Of a stretch of DNA of 64,000 nucleotides, positions 9,835-22,048 are shown in pieces. Source of the stretch: Sphaerosporella brunnea. Lineage: Eukaryota; Ascomycota; Pezizomycetes; Pezizales; Pyronemataceae. Every line of letters starts with the position of its first letter. Position 1 is the stretch's first letter. The stretch is taken from assembly GCA_008704415.1 (NCBI GenBank), contig VXIS01000105.1:1-64000 (forward strand), written 5' to 3'. The position numbers were made by a program, and so were the translations under genes. The notes beneath the pieces are model-generated. The model did not search any database. It worked only from the letters and a program-made list of their open reading frames with translations, and was not told the DNA's origin.

Positions 9835-11272
9835 CTAGCTAAGCAGGTAGCTTCTCGTACGTACAACAGGGAAGCTTCTGCTCTCTTTTTTGTTTCGCGG
9901 TCGGAAGGAAACGCGCACGCACATTTCTGCAGTCTTGCCAATTGTACTGTTATTTGCTTTTTTTCCCTTTTTTTTTTTTTTTTTTTTTTTTAGATGCTCC
10001 TTTATGCCTCTCCGAAACCGGATGACTGACACCCGCCCATCTATCGGTCTGTTTCCGCGCGCAGAGTGTGCCTTTGCTTTAAATGCCACTTTTGCAAATG
10101 TGTAGTAACATGTGCTGGAATGGGTTTAGTGCGGGCAAGCCACTGACATGTGACTGGTATCCAACGGGTGTGGTGGTGGTCGCAGTTATGTGCGGGGAGC
10201 GACCATACATAAACGAGATGTTCCAAAGTGCAGGTACTTGAAACAAAACAGCCTTCCTACCTGACTTGCAGGGGGGGGCGGTTGTTGAGTCTTACACAGG
10301 TGAAGAAATTTTTCTGCCTGCCTATAGCTATAGCTTTCGAGCATAGCTGACTGAGTGATTTGAGTGATATTTGCAACGTGTTCTTCTTGTTGTTGTTTCT
10401 TGTTGTTTCTTTGTTGTTTTTGCTTTGTTTGATACAATCTTGAATTGCGCTCAAATTGAGCTCTACCAGTTTCAATTTCCCCTTTCCACTATGGTAGATA
10501 TGATATCTAATCTAAACCCGCCATATATCTCTCTGGTGCTTTGTTGTCCAAATACTCCCTTCCCGTGTTCCAAACCCCCACTGATTAACAGCTCCCTCCT
10601 CCTCCCTGAGCACATGCCCCCCCACCCATTATCCCGCCGCTCTGGGCACCAAGTATTCCCCCACTCCTCCAGATCTACGATTACAGTATTAAGACACTTG
10701 TATGCCCAAAAAAACTAAAAAAAAATAACCTCCCAACCCGACCCCCACCTCGTGCGCGTTCTCCCCAACGAAACCAGTTCGTAAAGAGAGCCAACAGCTG
10801 CAAAAGTGAGAGTGTGTAGACGGAAAAGGAAAGCGTAAAAAGCAAATTCGCCTAACAACTGATGACCCAAAACCGACCAATAGTGGTATCTATCTGTAAA
10901 GGAAAACAAAAAACACACAAAAGGAAAACGACTCGCAAAACACTGTATCCCAAGTCTAATAGTATATCCCAAGAGAGAAAAAGACAAACTGGCAAAGGAA
11001 AACCCCCCGATAAACAAAGGAAATGAAGTCTAGTATAACGCCAGATCCAGAAATGAATAAACACCGATTGTTCCCCGTTGTATATGTACTTGTCGATACT
11101 GCTGAATCCGCAGAATGACCAAATGGGAGGCGAAAGAGATTGTTGTTTTCTGTCGCCGTCGTCTATTAAATGTACAAACCCACTATCGAGTTGTAGGAGT
11201 CGTGAGAAGCGTGAAATTTGGAAAAAACTTTTGAAGACTGAGTAGGGTGCATTAGAGGCGATAGTCGATTGA
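9835..11272. other. Convergent 3' spacer, MLH1 to GNAT gene
   Basis: No coding signal. Contains a T tract at about 9969-9992, CT/GT-rich stretches, and an A-rich half (10,700-11,250) that on the minus strand reads as a T-rich 3' UTR for the acetyltransferase gene. Short frames here are low-complexity noise. Confidence 0.5.
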
Positions 11273-12489
11273 TTATGCGGAGCCAAGTTTGCGTCCAGCG
11301 GTCGACATTCTTCGTCCGGTCTTCGTGTAGGTCATCGGAGGCCTGATCATGATGTCAAGGGGCACAGGCTTGCCAGTGTCAGCGCCGAGCTCGATGCGGG
11401 AGTGCTTGATGAAGCCGAATCGCTGGTACATGGGCACGTTGCGGATGTGGCTGCTCTCGAGGTAGCACGGAGCTCCACCTTCAGCATCGACCTGCAATGA
11501 AAGTCAGCATCGATATCCCTGCGGGTAAAACGGGGGTGCGGTACCTTGTTGGTCACGTGCTCCACAAGCTTCCTGGCGTATCCCCGACCCCTGGCGTTCG
11601 GTGTGACACCGATGTAGACAAGGTACCTGCAGAATTTTCGTTAGAATGTTCTCTTGCAGGAGAGGCAACGACGACTACCAGGCATGGCTGATCATGGGTA
11701 GCGCGCGCACAAACAGGAGTGTTTTGTAAACATACCAGGCCTTCTCATCTTGCTCTTTCAATGCGTTGACTCTGTAAGAAAAAGACACAACTGTCAGCCC
11801 ATCGGTGTCTCAAATGTTGTGCTACCCGGAAGATCCGATTGTGCGGTCGGTAAAAAATATTTTTGGATGATAGGGGAAAAGGGAAAAAAAAAAGTGGTTG
11901 GTGGTTCCTTACTTGGTCTGATGCAATACTTCCATGAACTCGCCGAAATAACGCCTCTTGCCCTCTGCGGTCAATTTGAACCACAGCCTCCACATGCCAG
12001 TGCGGAAGATTGTGAACCAATCATCCATGTTCTTTCCGGGGGGCATCCTATAAGTCGCAGCGGCGGTTAGTCACATTCGCTTTCTCAGCTGCCTGAGCTC
12101 TTTTTTTTTTCTGTGACCGCATCCAATCGAAGAGCGCGGGCCAACAGAACGGTAGGGAGCGGGATGCTGGGAAAGGCTTACCAAAGAGCCACACCCTCGT
12201 GATTCTCGCCAATACTTAATACCAGGCCATTGTGGATGTGTGCGCACACAATGTACTCGAGGACCTCAAGGTGTAGGGGCCAGAGCTGTTCGCGGGTCTT
12301 GCCGCCGTTATCTGGAACATCGAGGAAGTAGAACGCAACGTCATCGTCGTAGAAAGCTTCGGCGAGAGTTCGGGCGCAGGCTTTGTAGTCCTCTATTCCG
12401 CATATCCGTACTTGGTCATTGCGATATGAGAGTTTCTCCGAGAAGATATTATTTCTCGTCCATGAGATGGTATTCGTTCTGGTCGACAT
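11273..12489 (-). CDS. GNAT-family N-acetyltransferase
   Basis: A small acetyl-CoA-dependent N-acetyltransferase; the substrate cannot be told from sequence. Exons on the minus strand: 12489-12182, 12047-11913, 11771-11736, 11626-11545, 11491-11273, coding 259 aa. The acetyl-CoA pyrophosphate-binding motif A is in exon 4 (YIGVTPNARGRGYARKL, around residues 160-178, containing R-x-x-G-x-G/A). It is followed by the motif-B-like YLESSHIRNVPMYQRFGF, which places the catalytic-core beta strands in the usual order. The N-terminal part (CARTLAEAFYDDDVAFYFLD) resembles the uncharacterised fungal GNAT proteins found in many ascomycetes. The third exon is only 36 nt. The gene stands alone, with a very long upstream intergenic region. 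Confidence 0.82.
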
Positions 12490-14556
12490 ATCTGCGGTAT
12501 GGGGAGTGTGTGGTGTTTTTTTGTTTTTGTTTTTTTGTTTGTTTGTTTATATGGGAGCTGCAGCAAAGGGAGAGGTCGAGGTCGGATTGTATTAAGACTA
12601 TATCAAGTATTTGATATTCTATCTATCTAGGAGGAGAAGGAGTAGGTAGATGGCGTAGGGAGGTAGGAGGCGGAGATGGGGGAGGTGGCGGGTAGATATC
12701 TGTTTGCTGAGCGTGTTCGAGATGGATGCGAAGAGACAGAAACAAGGCGGGAGCACTTCTATTTAATAAGTATGTGAATTTTTGTTTTGGGGGCCAGGCA
12801 GGAAGGCTAGTGTGAGAAGGAAGGCGTAGGGATAGCTAGGAACCAGTGTTTGGGAACAGCTAAGGAACTCGCAGGGGGCCGGGGGGGGGGGGTGGGTGGG
12901 TGGTGAATATGCGGGTATTAATAAAGCGAGACTGTGTCCCAGGTTTCCGCTTGTCCTGTGCCTCAATCAACATGGGCGGGGGGGGGGGGGGAATCCGCAG
13001 CAAGGGCGGGCTGCCAATATCTGGCTGGGCTGGGCTGGGCATGGAACTGACGGGTGGTGGTGGTGGTGGTTGTTGCTGTGCTGTAGGTAATGCGGTGCGC
13101 GGCTGCGTACGCTGAGGCGGCGCGCAAAGGAAACGGCTCCTCGAATCAGCGGCAGTCATCGCAACATCACAAACCAACGATATATAACAGCACCAGACTG
13201 CAAGGAGCGCCCTCGTAAACAGCAAACCAGCCACCATAGCCCCCCACAGATATCGTACAAATGACTCGTCGCCATCGTCGCGGTTGTTGACTTGTTGCTG
13301 TTGTTATTGTTGTTATTGTTGTTGTTGCTGCTCGGCCCTTGGCCCCCGTGGGTCGGTCGTCCTATTGACAATGTTGCTTGTGCGTGCGTGGGTGCGTGCG
13401 CTAACACAACATACCACCACCATCACCAACTCAAGAGAGCGCGAGCGCGCTGTCCAGTAGTGAGCGCTTTCCCGGCCGCCTCGGCGGTCTCGGACCCCCC
13501 CCCCCCCAGAAGCCCCCAACGGAGTGCAAAGTCGCTGTGCATGGATGGCCGTACAGATCGCTGCTTTGAAGCATGCACGACGTCGGTCGGCCCAGCTGCT
13601 CGGGCGGCGTCAGATTCCGGTGGTCATCAATGGTGGCTGCAACCCCATGGCCACCAGCATTACTGCATTACTACTGCATGTCTGGGAGCTACTACATGTA
13701 CTACATACATCCTACTCTGCCCCCAACTTGTCTTGTCAGGTGTGGGTGGACGAGAGCAAGCGCTTGCAACGGAGAGGTAAGTAACAAAAGTCGCTGAATG
13801 GCTCGGCACCTCGCCCTTACTCACTTCGAAGCAAGCCAATCGATCGTCCGTCCCATCTCAGGCAAACGAATGCTCAATGACGCACGCAGCACTGTAACGC
13901 AACTCTCATCCAGCGAATTTCCCTCTCGTTGCAGGGCGCTATCAGTCACAAGACGTAAATACTTACTCCTTCGTCTCAGCTAAGCCGCGGACGGTGATGG
14001 GGCAGTATAAACTCTCCGTGCGTGGAGCGAGGCCGAGGCGAGTGTACGATACTGTAACGCTCTGCGAGTGGTGCTGCCGGTTTGATTTCGAATAATGCAG
14101 ACAGCCGGCTCCGCTCAATTGGAGGACAGTCGGACTCAAGGGATGATCTTGGACCGGCGGGAATTGACGGCCGCGCGACAAGACAAGCCACAACGCCTTG
14201 TGTATCGGCCCCGGCCCCAGCCTTGGATCAGGCTTCAAAGAAGGCCGGCCAACGGAGATGTGTCAAAGGCTGGTATGAATCCACGCCCTCTCCCGGAATA
14301 GCGCCCACCAAACCAGGCGATCTCAGGGGGCATCCCGTCTCGTCGGGATGTTTCGGTGGATAGGATTTCAAGGATCGCTGTGAAAAGCAATATTAATTTC
14401 TTTCCCTCAACGAGCTCAACGCTCAACCCCTTCCCTGGGCCGGAGATCAGACTGCAAAACTGTACCAATATTAGTTTGAGACTTTTCCCCCAGGGCCGCA
14501 GGGCTCTTTGTCGATAACCAAAGAGCAATCCTGTCAAGATAAAAAAAGCCCTCCCA

Positions 14557-14970
14557 TTGATAAGTGCACAGGTTCATGTAGCCATCCGCTGCCTGTGCGA
14601 AGCCGGCCGCGTGCGCGGGCATGGCAGCGGGCGGTCACGCACATCTCTCCGTACATTGATGCAGCTTCGAGGTGATGGTTCTTTCAGCTCTTCCATTTGT
14701 TCCATCGCTTCGATCGCGTCTACAGACCGATGGGTAGGCCGGCTTCAAGTGCCGCGCTTTGGTCGCTGGCCATGGTACGTTTTAGAATATCCTGTTGAAC
14801 CGATTCTTTGGGTCTCGAAGGGGACCCTGGTCAAAAAGACATGCTGCCGAAACTGTGGGATCCACAACATCGAAAGCTGTTCTACCAACGGCCGCCACGC
14901 GAATCGCAACGCAATCGGTGCCCTAAACCTCGCCAACACTTTGAAACAAGGCCAATGGGCGTCCCATTGA
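14557..14970 (+). pseudogene. Possible decayed Fanzor/TnpB-like nuclease C-terminus
   Basis: An open frame without an ATG that ends in a pattern like the C-terminus of OMEGA/Fanzor and TnpB nucleases. GDGSFSSSI lies upstream, then a first zinc knuckle (KKTCCRNCG), then CSTNGRHANRN, then AIGALNLANTL. From memory, the family pattern is C-x2-C ... C-x2-C-G-x(n)-NRD-x2-GA-x-N(I/L), where the Asp is the third RuvC catalytic residue. Here the last knuckle cysteine is Asn and the catalytic Asp is Asn (NRN), as expected in a dead copy. I found no RuvC-I (DPG) or RuvC-II motif upstream in any frame, so only a fragment remains. The match may also be chance; no search was possible. Confidence 0.3.
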
Positions 14971-17900
14971 CACGGTTGGCCCCCCCCCCCCCTCATCCGA
15001 ACTCACGGAGATTGCAGGTCTCTCATTATCAAAGTTGGGGGCCCTCTCCTATCGGGTTCAAAAAAAGCAACATCCTCACGAAAGGAAAGAAAGGGGACCA
15101 CAAGAAAGGCGAGTTACTCACACACGACAAAGAAAAATTCCGTAGGCATCTACGTACGGGCTGATACGATATGTACGGGCGGTGGAAGAAGGTAACCGGT
15201 ATGTACCTAGGTAGGTAATTTGTGGCCAGCTCATGTTCATCCCAGAGTCTTCTGAGCTCGAGGCGGCAAGCCGTTCTTTCGCCGAAGCGTAGTACTCTGC
15301 AATCAACCGCGGCCGCAGCTCAGCTTCTCATCTGCACGTAGCCACAACACCACACACCGTGCTACAGGCGTGGCATCTGTTCAGCACATATTGAGGCGCA
15401 GAGCGACTACATATTCGGTGGCATCCGCGTGAGCGAGCATGAGTGATTCATCGAGCTTGTACGCTATGATATGTGATCGCCCTGCGTATTCTACGCTACA
15501 GGCAGGCAGGCAGGCAGCAAGCGCCAGTCAGCCAGCAGGCAGGCAATGGTCGGATGAAAATGAGCAAGTGGTAGGTGGTGGTGGTGGTTTTTTTTTTACT
15601 CTCTCCAGCTGCCATGTGTCCAATTACTGTGCAACACGGTGCAGCCAGCCCTAGAGCTGTCATCCGTTACATACCATAATTTTTTTTGCACTGCCGCAAT
15701 TCAACATCAGCAAATCCATCATGTTTCTCGGTTCCCATAAGCTGTCAGCCTTCGCTTCTCAACCGTTTCGGTGCTCCGGCTCCACAGGGTCCCAGGTCGA
15801 CGGGGCCCCCAAATTCCCCAATTCCGAAGCGGCTAAAGTCGGAAGCATCAAAGTGCCGGTACGCACTACAACATGTAACCTAGTCAGTCCAGCATCAGCC
15901 CGCCGTCGGCAAGACTCACTTCTACGCAAGTGCCGAAAAAAACGGCCCTTCTGAAAGGGCGACCTTCTAGCTTACGTTCTAGAAATCGAAACCCCCCCCA
16001 AACTCCATCTCCACCTAGCTATAGGCAGTGCAGTGCCCATAGAGTATGTTCCCACATCTCTACTTAACACAGTGTGTGTGTGGAAAACAGTCGACGACCT
16101 TGGCATCTAAATCTAGTCTGTAACAGCCCTTTTCCCCTTTGCCCTGCCCAGGAAAGCCACCCAGGCAATCAGCTTCACTCAATGTCACCTCCAGCTCAAA
16201 TTCGAATCTTGACGCCTCTTCTCCGAAGGATTTCCTCCTCCGGCGGAAGGAAGCCCGCCTCTCAGACCCCGCCCCTCACTTCAATCACACACACGCAACA
16301 CATCACATCGCATCCGTATCGGTCGGTGAGCATTTCACCAGGAGATCTGGACAATCCCCAACGCGCGCGCGCCCAATTCGAGGTCCCCACGTCCGATACA
16401 GGTTAAAAAAAAAAAAAAGCAAAGAAAACTGTAGAAAAAGGAAAGAAAAGAAAAGACAAAAAAAAAAAAACGGTAACGGTAACGGGCACTTTTCTAGCAA
16501 CATACATGCACACACCTTAGAGCAAGCAAAGTAACGCACGATCTTTCAATATCAAAATATCCAGGTTTGTAGATAGGTAAGTAACTACATGGCTTCTAGG
16601 ATAGCACAAGAATTGAAATAGTTACATACACAGAGACAAGTCCAGCGGCCTACATACGATGTACACACACTGGGCTGCTGCTCTATGCAATGCAAGTTGA
16701 TCCCTCCCTATCAATTGTCCGATGGAGCTCCCGCGGTTGTGCGTTGCGCCGCGCGCGCGTGGCATCGCCATGCACGAAACTCTCATTCCTTCCAGTCCAT
16801 CCTATCTTTCCTACTTTCTGCTTGCCCTACATACGACATCATTATCCATGCATTACATTGCAGCGCTTCGCAGGAGAGAGGCAGGCAAGTAGACTTTACC
16901 CAGCCACACGACATGATGATACCCAGCGTTCCTCAATGGCCAACGTATGTACGGGTTATGCATATGAGCAAGAAATCAAGCAATAGCAACCATCGAGTCA
17001 GAACACCGTGACGTTAATGCCGCGCCTGCAAGCAGTAATGCCTGTCTGCTTGCCTGACCCCCTCCCCGCTGCCGCCGATAAAAAGCAGTAAATAGGTAAT
17101 CGATCGGCGGAGCTGCCTTTCCCGCTCGAACGAGAGGACAAAGGGGGGCGCCTTTTTCTCCACACCGCTCGTCGCATGACGTCTCACCCGCTCTCGCTCT
17201 ACTATGTACTCTATGCTCTAGCTGCCGCTGTCTCACTCTTTTTTTTTTTTTCATCCTCCGCCTCGCTCCGCCCCTCCTGTTTCAGCCCATAAAAAAAAAA
17301 GATTCTGGGGAAACACACACCATGCACGAGGCAAGATGGCGATGAGTAGTACATAATATACTTCTTGCTTTGTAACTTGCTTGGGAATGAGTAGTAGTAA
17401 GATATGATGATGCCAGCCGCAACGGTACGCGCTGATGTACCGTACCGTACCGATCCAACGTTACCACCGATTCAACAACATGGGAGAGATGTTTCCCCTT
17501 GCAGCAGCAGCAGCAGCGGCAGGCACAACAGGTAATATTTTCCAATCACATGCGGGGCGCGCGTTTACATCATCATGTTGCACCTCACATCACATCACAC
17601 ACAACCACATCCGTGGATATCCTCACTTTTTTTTCTTTTTAGATACTTCCCATGTTATTACTTACAGACCTAGATTAGGCCAGTGTATAATAATCTAACC
17701 GCTATTGTACCACCCAACGACAACAACAACAACCTGCATTAGCATTACAGTAGAAAACCCGGACTTATGCCGAACCACGTCTTCTTTTTCGCTTCGAGAA
17801 AGGAGCTAGAGAGCCACTGGGAGAAAAAAAGCAAAAACAAAAAAAAAAAAAAAAAAAAGTGGAAGAGTGACCGACGAACAGCAGTGCTTCTAAGTATGGC

Positions 17901-19876
17901 TTCTCCCGCGCGCTCATCGGCGCCGCACATGGATGTAGAAAATAACTTGCCCTAAATACATAGTAATATGCATATGATCGTATGTCGTCACCAGCGAAGC
18001 AAATGTAAAGAGCAATCAATCAAGCTGTTGTTGACCTACTTTAATTCTTGCAAGCTTGGTAGAAGTGATACCTAGCTCTTCGACATGATCGTACATCCCC
18101 GCACGCTACACTTACATACAGCAGTTTGAACAACAACAACGACGACGACGCTATCATCTGCAGCTAGATTGGGCAGATATATGATATCCCAGCCTCTCGC
18201 CCTCAACGACGATAACCCACCCTGCAGCTGCCTGCAGGTTTAGCAGCGGGGCATCTCAGATCACGAGTGACAATTGGTGCGCACCCAATGCCCCGGTCCC
18301 AATTCACAAAAAAAAAAAAAGTATGTACCCAAAAACCCCCAAAAAGTCATACACATTATGTATATATAAAAAAAACACAACCCAAAGCACGCGTTGACCA
18401 ACACATACCCACATAAGACCTCATCCCTCCATCCATCCAGCCTTCAGCTCAAGAAAGAAAAAAAAAAATGTGAGATCCCCCGCCACCCCCCTCCCCCCCA
18501 ATGGACCAGGGACTGCATATGGCGGGGGAGGGGCAGGCGGTTTGTGTGCTTTATCGCCGCCATCATGCTCGCTCGATACCCACTCGGGGCCCGGCGATAT
18601 AGTGGTTGCCGCACCTACAGTAGTAGTATCTATCGGTCTATGTAGGAGGGCCTGCCGCTCGCTGCTAGCTACATGGCTGCAGAACAACAACAAGGCGGCC
18701 GCCCGCGGCCGGCGGATCTAGACAGCTGGCGGCGGTCCTACCACCCACTACCTGCACGTTAACCGTCGTCCATCATGATGTGATCAACGTTAACTAACCA
18801 TGACAACCACCACCACCATCATCATCATCATCACCACAACTATCTACCTAAGTACATACCACCTCAATTGCGGGGACAGCCAGGAATCAACGCGAAAAAG
18901 TGGTAACCCACTCATCGCTCCGATCCCTCCGGCTCCTGCCCCTCTACCAGCCCCATCATCCATCCACCCCATCCTCTCTGATCAATTCCCTCAAACCCTC
19001 CCTCCCTGCCTGCCTCCATGCCTCCATGCCTCTACCATGCCTCCACCATGCCTGCTTTGCTTGACCTTCTACTTGACACACAAGGCAAGACAAGACATAC
19101 ACACACACATACACGGGGGCTGCGTGTCACGTCCTCGTGTCATGTCAGGTCTTCGGTTCACTCTCACTCGCTCACCAACAACCATGGCCATGGCCGCCGC
19201 CACCACCACCACCAACACGGGTTGCTGGTTGCACCCGTTGGTAATTATGAGGTTGGCCCACTAGCTCTCTTCGAGAGGAGTGCTTGCACATCCACACTTC
19301 GCCCGATTGCGGCCCACAGCAGTGAATCTTACCATGCGTCATGTCATATCATTCGCTCTGCGATTGAAGAAAGTTGCCGCCAGACAGATTTCCCAGTCGG
19401 CGAAGGTGGGTAGCACAACGCCCAAAATTCTCCTAGTGCACAACGACTCCTATCAAGGCCCACTCATTGGCCAGACTTTGGCGAGACGGGTTGCGACATG
19501 TCATGATGGTTCACGGCTACTGACAAGATCAAAGACAATCGTTACAAAGCCTTGGAAGAGAGATCTATCGTTGACTGCGATCTGTCACATTGAAAGCCCT
19601 AAGAATTCCAAAACAGTCCGCACACAACTTATCTGCCACAGTCCTCCTTCCCTATTCAACTTCATGGTATCATCAAACTCGCCACTTGGCAAGTAAACCC
19701 TCATCCTCCCAAATTCAATGAAAAAAAAACAAAAAAAAAAAAAAACAGGCCCGAACAAAGAGGGGAAAAACAGGACGCCACCAGCCGAACTTCAAAGAAA
19801 TGCAAAAGAACAGACAGCCAACCGATACGCACTGCGCCTAAGAGTTACCATCCAGGTTCACAGCGAAACAAACACC

Positions 19877-19878
<2 letters not shown>

Positions 19879-19914
<36 letters not shown>
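19879..19914. repeat. A36 homopolymer
   Basis: A continuous run of 36 A residues, about 90 bp beyond the stop codon of the RRM gene on its downstream side. On the coding strand of that gene it is a T36 tract in the 3' flank. It is not a retroposon poly-A tail, because no gene copy precedes it. Its length may be unreliable in an assembly. Confidence 0.8.
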
Positions 19915-19915
<1 letters not shown>

Positions 19916-20004
19916 CAAAGAAGGTACGAGGACAAAGGAAATGGTGCACCTTGAAAGCCTACCCTGTTGTGGGTCAGGTAGCTTCGAAAATTGTGTGAAC
20001 CTGA

Positions 20005-22048
20005 TTAGAGCCTGGAGAGTTCAAAGTCGTCATCTCTGCCGTATTCACGACCACCATAACTGTCGCCAGGATCCGACATGCTTCCAGTAGAGGCTCTGCC
20101 CACAGAATTCCTAGCCAATATGGAGAACGGAAGAGGGGAGTTGCCCTCAGAATGAGCCTCCGAAACGAGGTCATCGTCGTCATCCTCGTGCACGGTTTCT
20201 AGCTTGATGTCCGTGCTAACGCTTCCAGTGTTTCTCCAGCTGTTGGTCGGCTTCCAATCCTTATTCTCATCACCAGTATTCTTCCAATCCTGCGATCTGT
20301 CCCAGTTTCGTCTGGCAGATGCTGAAGAGTGGGTGTCGCGGGACGCAAGGTTGCCATTGTGCTCGCCAGATCTATTGAAGAGTGAATATGCTATTCAAGA
20401 AAGGATCGCCAAGGATATTCACCCATTGGAAGAACTGGAATTTTGACGGAGCCAAACGCGGTTCCGAAAGTGGGCAGCCGGTCCATAAGGTACGTGCGAC
20501 TGATTGTAGTAGACCGCACTGTTGTATTCATTCGAGCGAAACTGGCGTTTCTTGGTCGTGGTGGCTTTGAGGCGCTTCTGTGCGCTGGTGTCTGCATAGC
20601 GAACCTGAAGTGCAAGGGCCTCTTCACCGACAGGAATGCCGTGGAATTTTTTGATTATCTCGTCGCAAATTTCGCGAGATTCGAACCTTCGTCCAGTCAG
20701 TCCATCTCTCCTTTGCGAGAGTTGGAGAATACGAACCTAGCGAAACCCACGCCACGGCTGACTCCATTGGCATCTCTCAGAATTCTATTCGAAACGACGG
20801 TATATCCTGCGAAGATGTCTTGCATATCCTTTTTGCAGACATTAGCGCATGTTCTGTACCACAATAGCTACGCCTACCTTTTCCGTCATATTTCTGGGAA
20901 GGTTGGAAACATAGATATTAGTGGAGTTAGGATCCGCCAGGGTTTTCAAACGAGCGTTGAAAGATTCCTGGTTCTCAAAGCATAAGTTATCACCAACAAC
21001 CGCAAGACGAGCCTCGGTCAGTGACTTACGCGTGCAAATCCCGCTTCGTACTTCTGGCTCACAAGTCCACGAATGCAGTTTTCAGCCTGTTGCTTAGTTT
21101 CGTAACGAGCAAAACCATATCTGTGGGAGAGTAAGCAAAAATAATAAGTGTCCGTGGCCAAACTAACCCCTTGCACGTTCCGTGCTCCGTGTCCATAATA
21201 GCTTTGTGGGAAACGACCGTCCCAAAGCGAGCAGTCATTTCGTAAAGTCTATCATCATCAGTGCCCGGTGGAAGACCTCGGATGTAGACATTGGTGGTGT
21301 TTGTCGGATTTTCCAGGGTCTGGGCAAGTGTCGGAGGTCCCGAGCCGTACATGGCGGGAATGGGAGGAGGAAGAGGCGGTCCTGAGAGGAGCAGGGTTTC
21401 CACCGTTTTACCAACTCCACCATCTTTCCCAACAACCTCGAGGGTCCCATCGCCCATAATGGCTGGAACAGGGTCGGCATTTACAGGGAAAGGTGTAGTA
21501 GGGGTATCAGTAGCTCCGGAAGACGACCAAGAGTTGCGTCGGTGATCCAATCCCGGCACTCGATTATTGTGGTGATTATAAGAAGGCTGATGTGAAGTAG
21601 GGATAAAATCGTGTCCAGCACTGATCATGGGGTAACCATACGGAACCTGAGGCTGCGGAGGAGACGATGGCGGTGAAGTTTGATAAGCTTGTGGGGGGTA
21701 AACAGGCATGCCATGCACCAAGTTCGCGTTGGGGCCTTGATGATAGTAGTAATACGACTGCTCGTAAGCCCCACCAGTGTAAACCGGCATAAACCCAGCA
21801 TTCGGACCCGGGAGCGGGTAGTACTGTCCGCCAGGAATCATGTGAGTTGGATATTGCACTCCACTTCCATTCACGACCACAGATCCATAGGATTGCTGGA
21901 CATTGTTGGTACTCTGGGCATGTCCTGGAATGTGACGGTAGGTGTTTTTATGTGGGTAAAGTGGAGCTGTGGCCATTGGATGTCCGTGAAAAGTCTCCGG
22001 AGAACCCCCAGACGACACGGAATGCGGTGACTGGTGCGTCGTAGCCAT
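20005..22048 (-). CDS. Tandem-RRM RNA-binding protein, RBMS/MSSP-like
   Basis: A cytoplasmic or nuclear single-stranded nucleic-acid-binding protein; the closest architecture I know is the RBMS1-3 family. Exons on the minus strand: 22048-21168, 21120-21030, 20967-20878, 20828-20737, 20686-20423, 20371-20005, coding 594 aa. The first 240 residues are a low-complexity Tyr/Pro/Gln/His-rich region. RRM1 (about 250-325) has RNP2 VYIRGLP and RNP1 CKGYGFARY. RRM2 (about 340-440) has RNP2 IYVSNLP and RNP1 SRGVGFARF. The C-terminus is acidic and Asn/Trp/Ser-rich. An in-frame upstream ATG at 22,099 would add 17 residues; I chose 22,048 because the extension is hydrophobic and atypical. The gene is flanked by deserts of 7.5 and 5.5 kb, which fits a heavily regulated gene, though that is inference. 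Confidence 0.82.

Larger units (their letters stand above)
12490..20004. other. 7.5-kb gene desert rich in simple repeats
   Basis: No conserved gene is recognisable across this interval. It contains many homopolymers (C14 near 13,495, A36 at 19,879-19,914, several A/T runs of 10-20), trinucleotide runs (GTT near 13,290-13,330; CCA/CAT near 18,800-18,835), GGCA repeats at 15,500-15,545 and a CCTCCATGC repeat near 19,015-19,050. It must include the promoter and leader of the GNAT gene at the left edge and the 3' UTR of the RRM gene at the right edge. One frame (14,557-14,970) looks like a decayed mobile-element nuclease and is listed separately. Confidence 0.55.

Noticed and set aside
13292..13780. 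162-codon frame beginning with polyleucine
   Set aside because: The leucine run is a translated GTT/TTG microsatellite, and the rest shows no domain or codon bias.
18394..18720. Overlapping frames on both strands in the 18.4-18.7 kb region
   Set aside because: All are low-complexity translations of A runs and GGC/GCC-rich DNA.
20675..20700. B-box-like GGTTCGAATCT on the minus strand
   Set aside because: It is the start of exon 5 of the RRM gene (GFARFESRE) across a clear splice site; no tRNA fold surrounds it.
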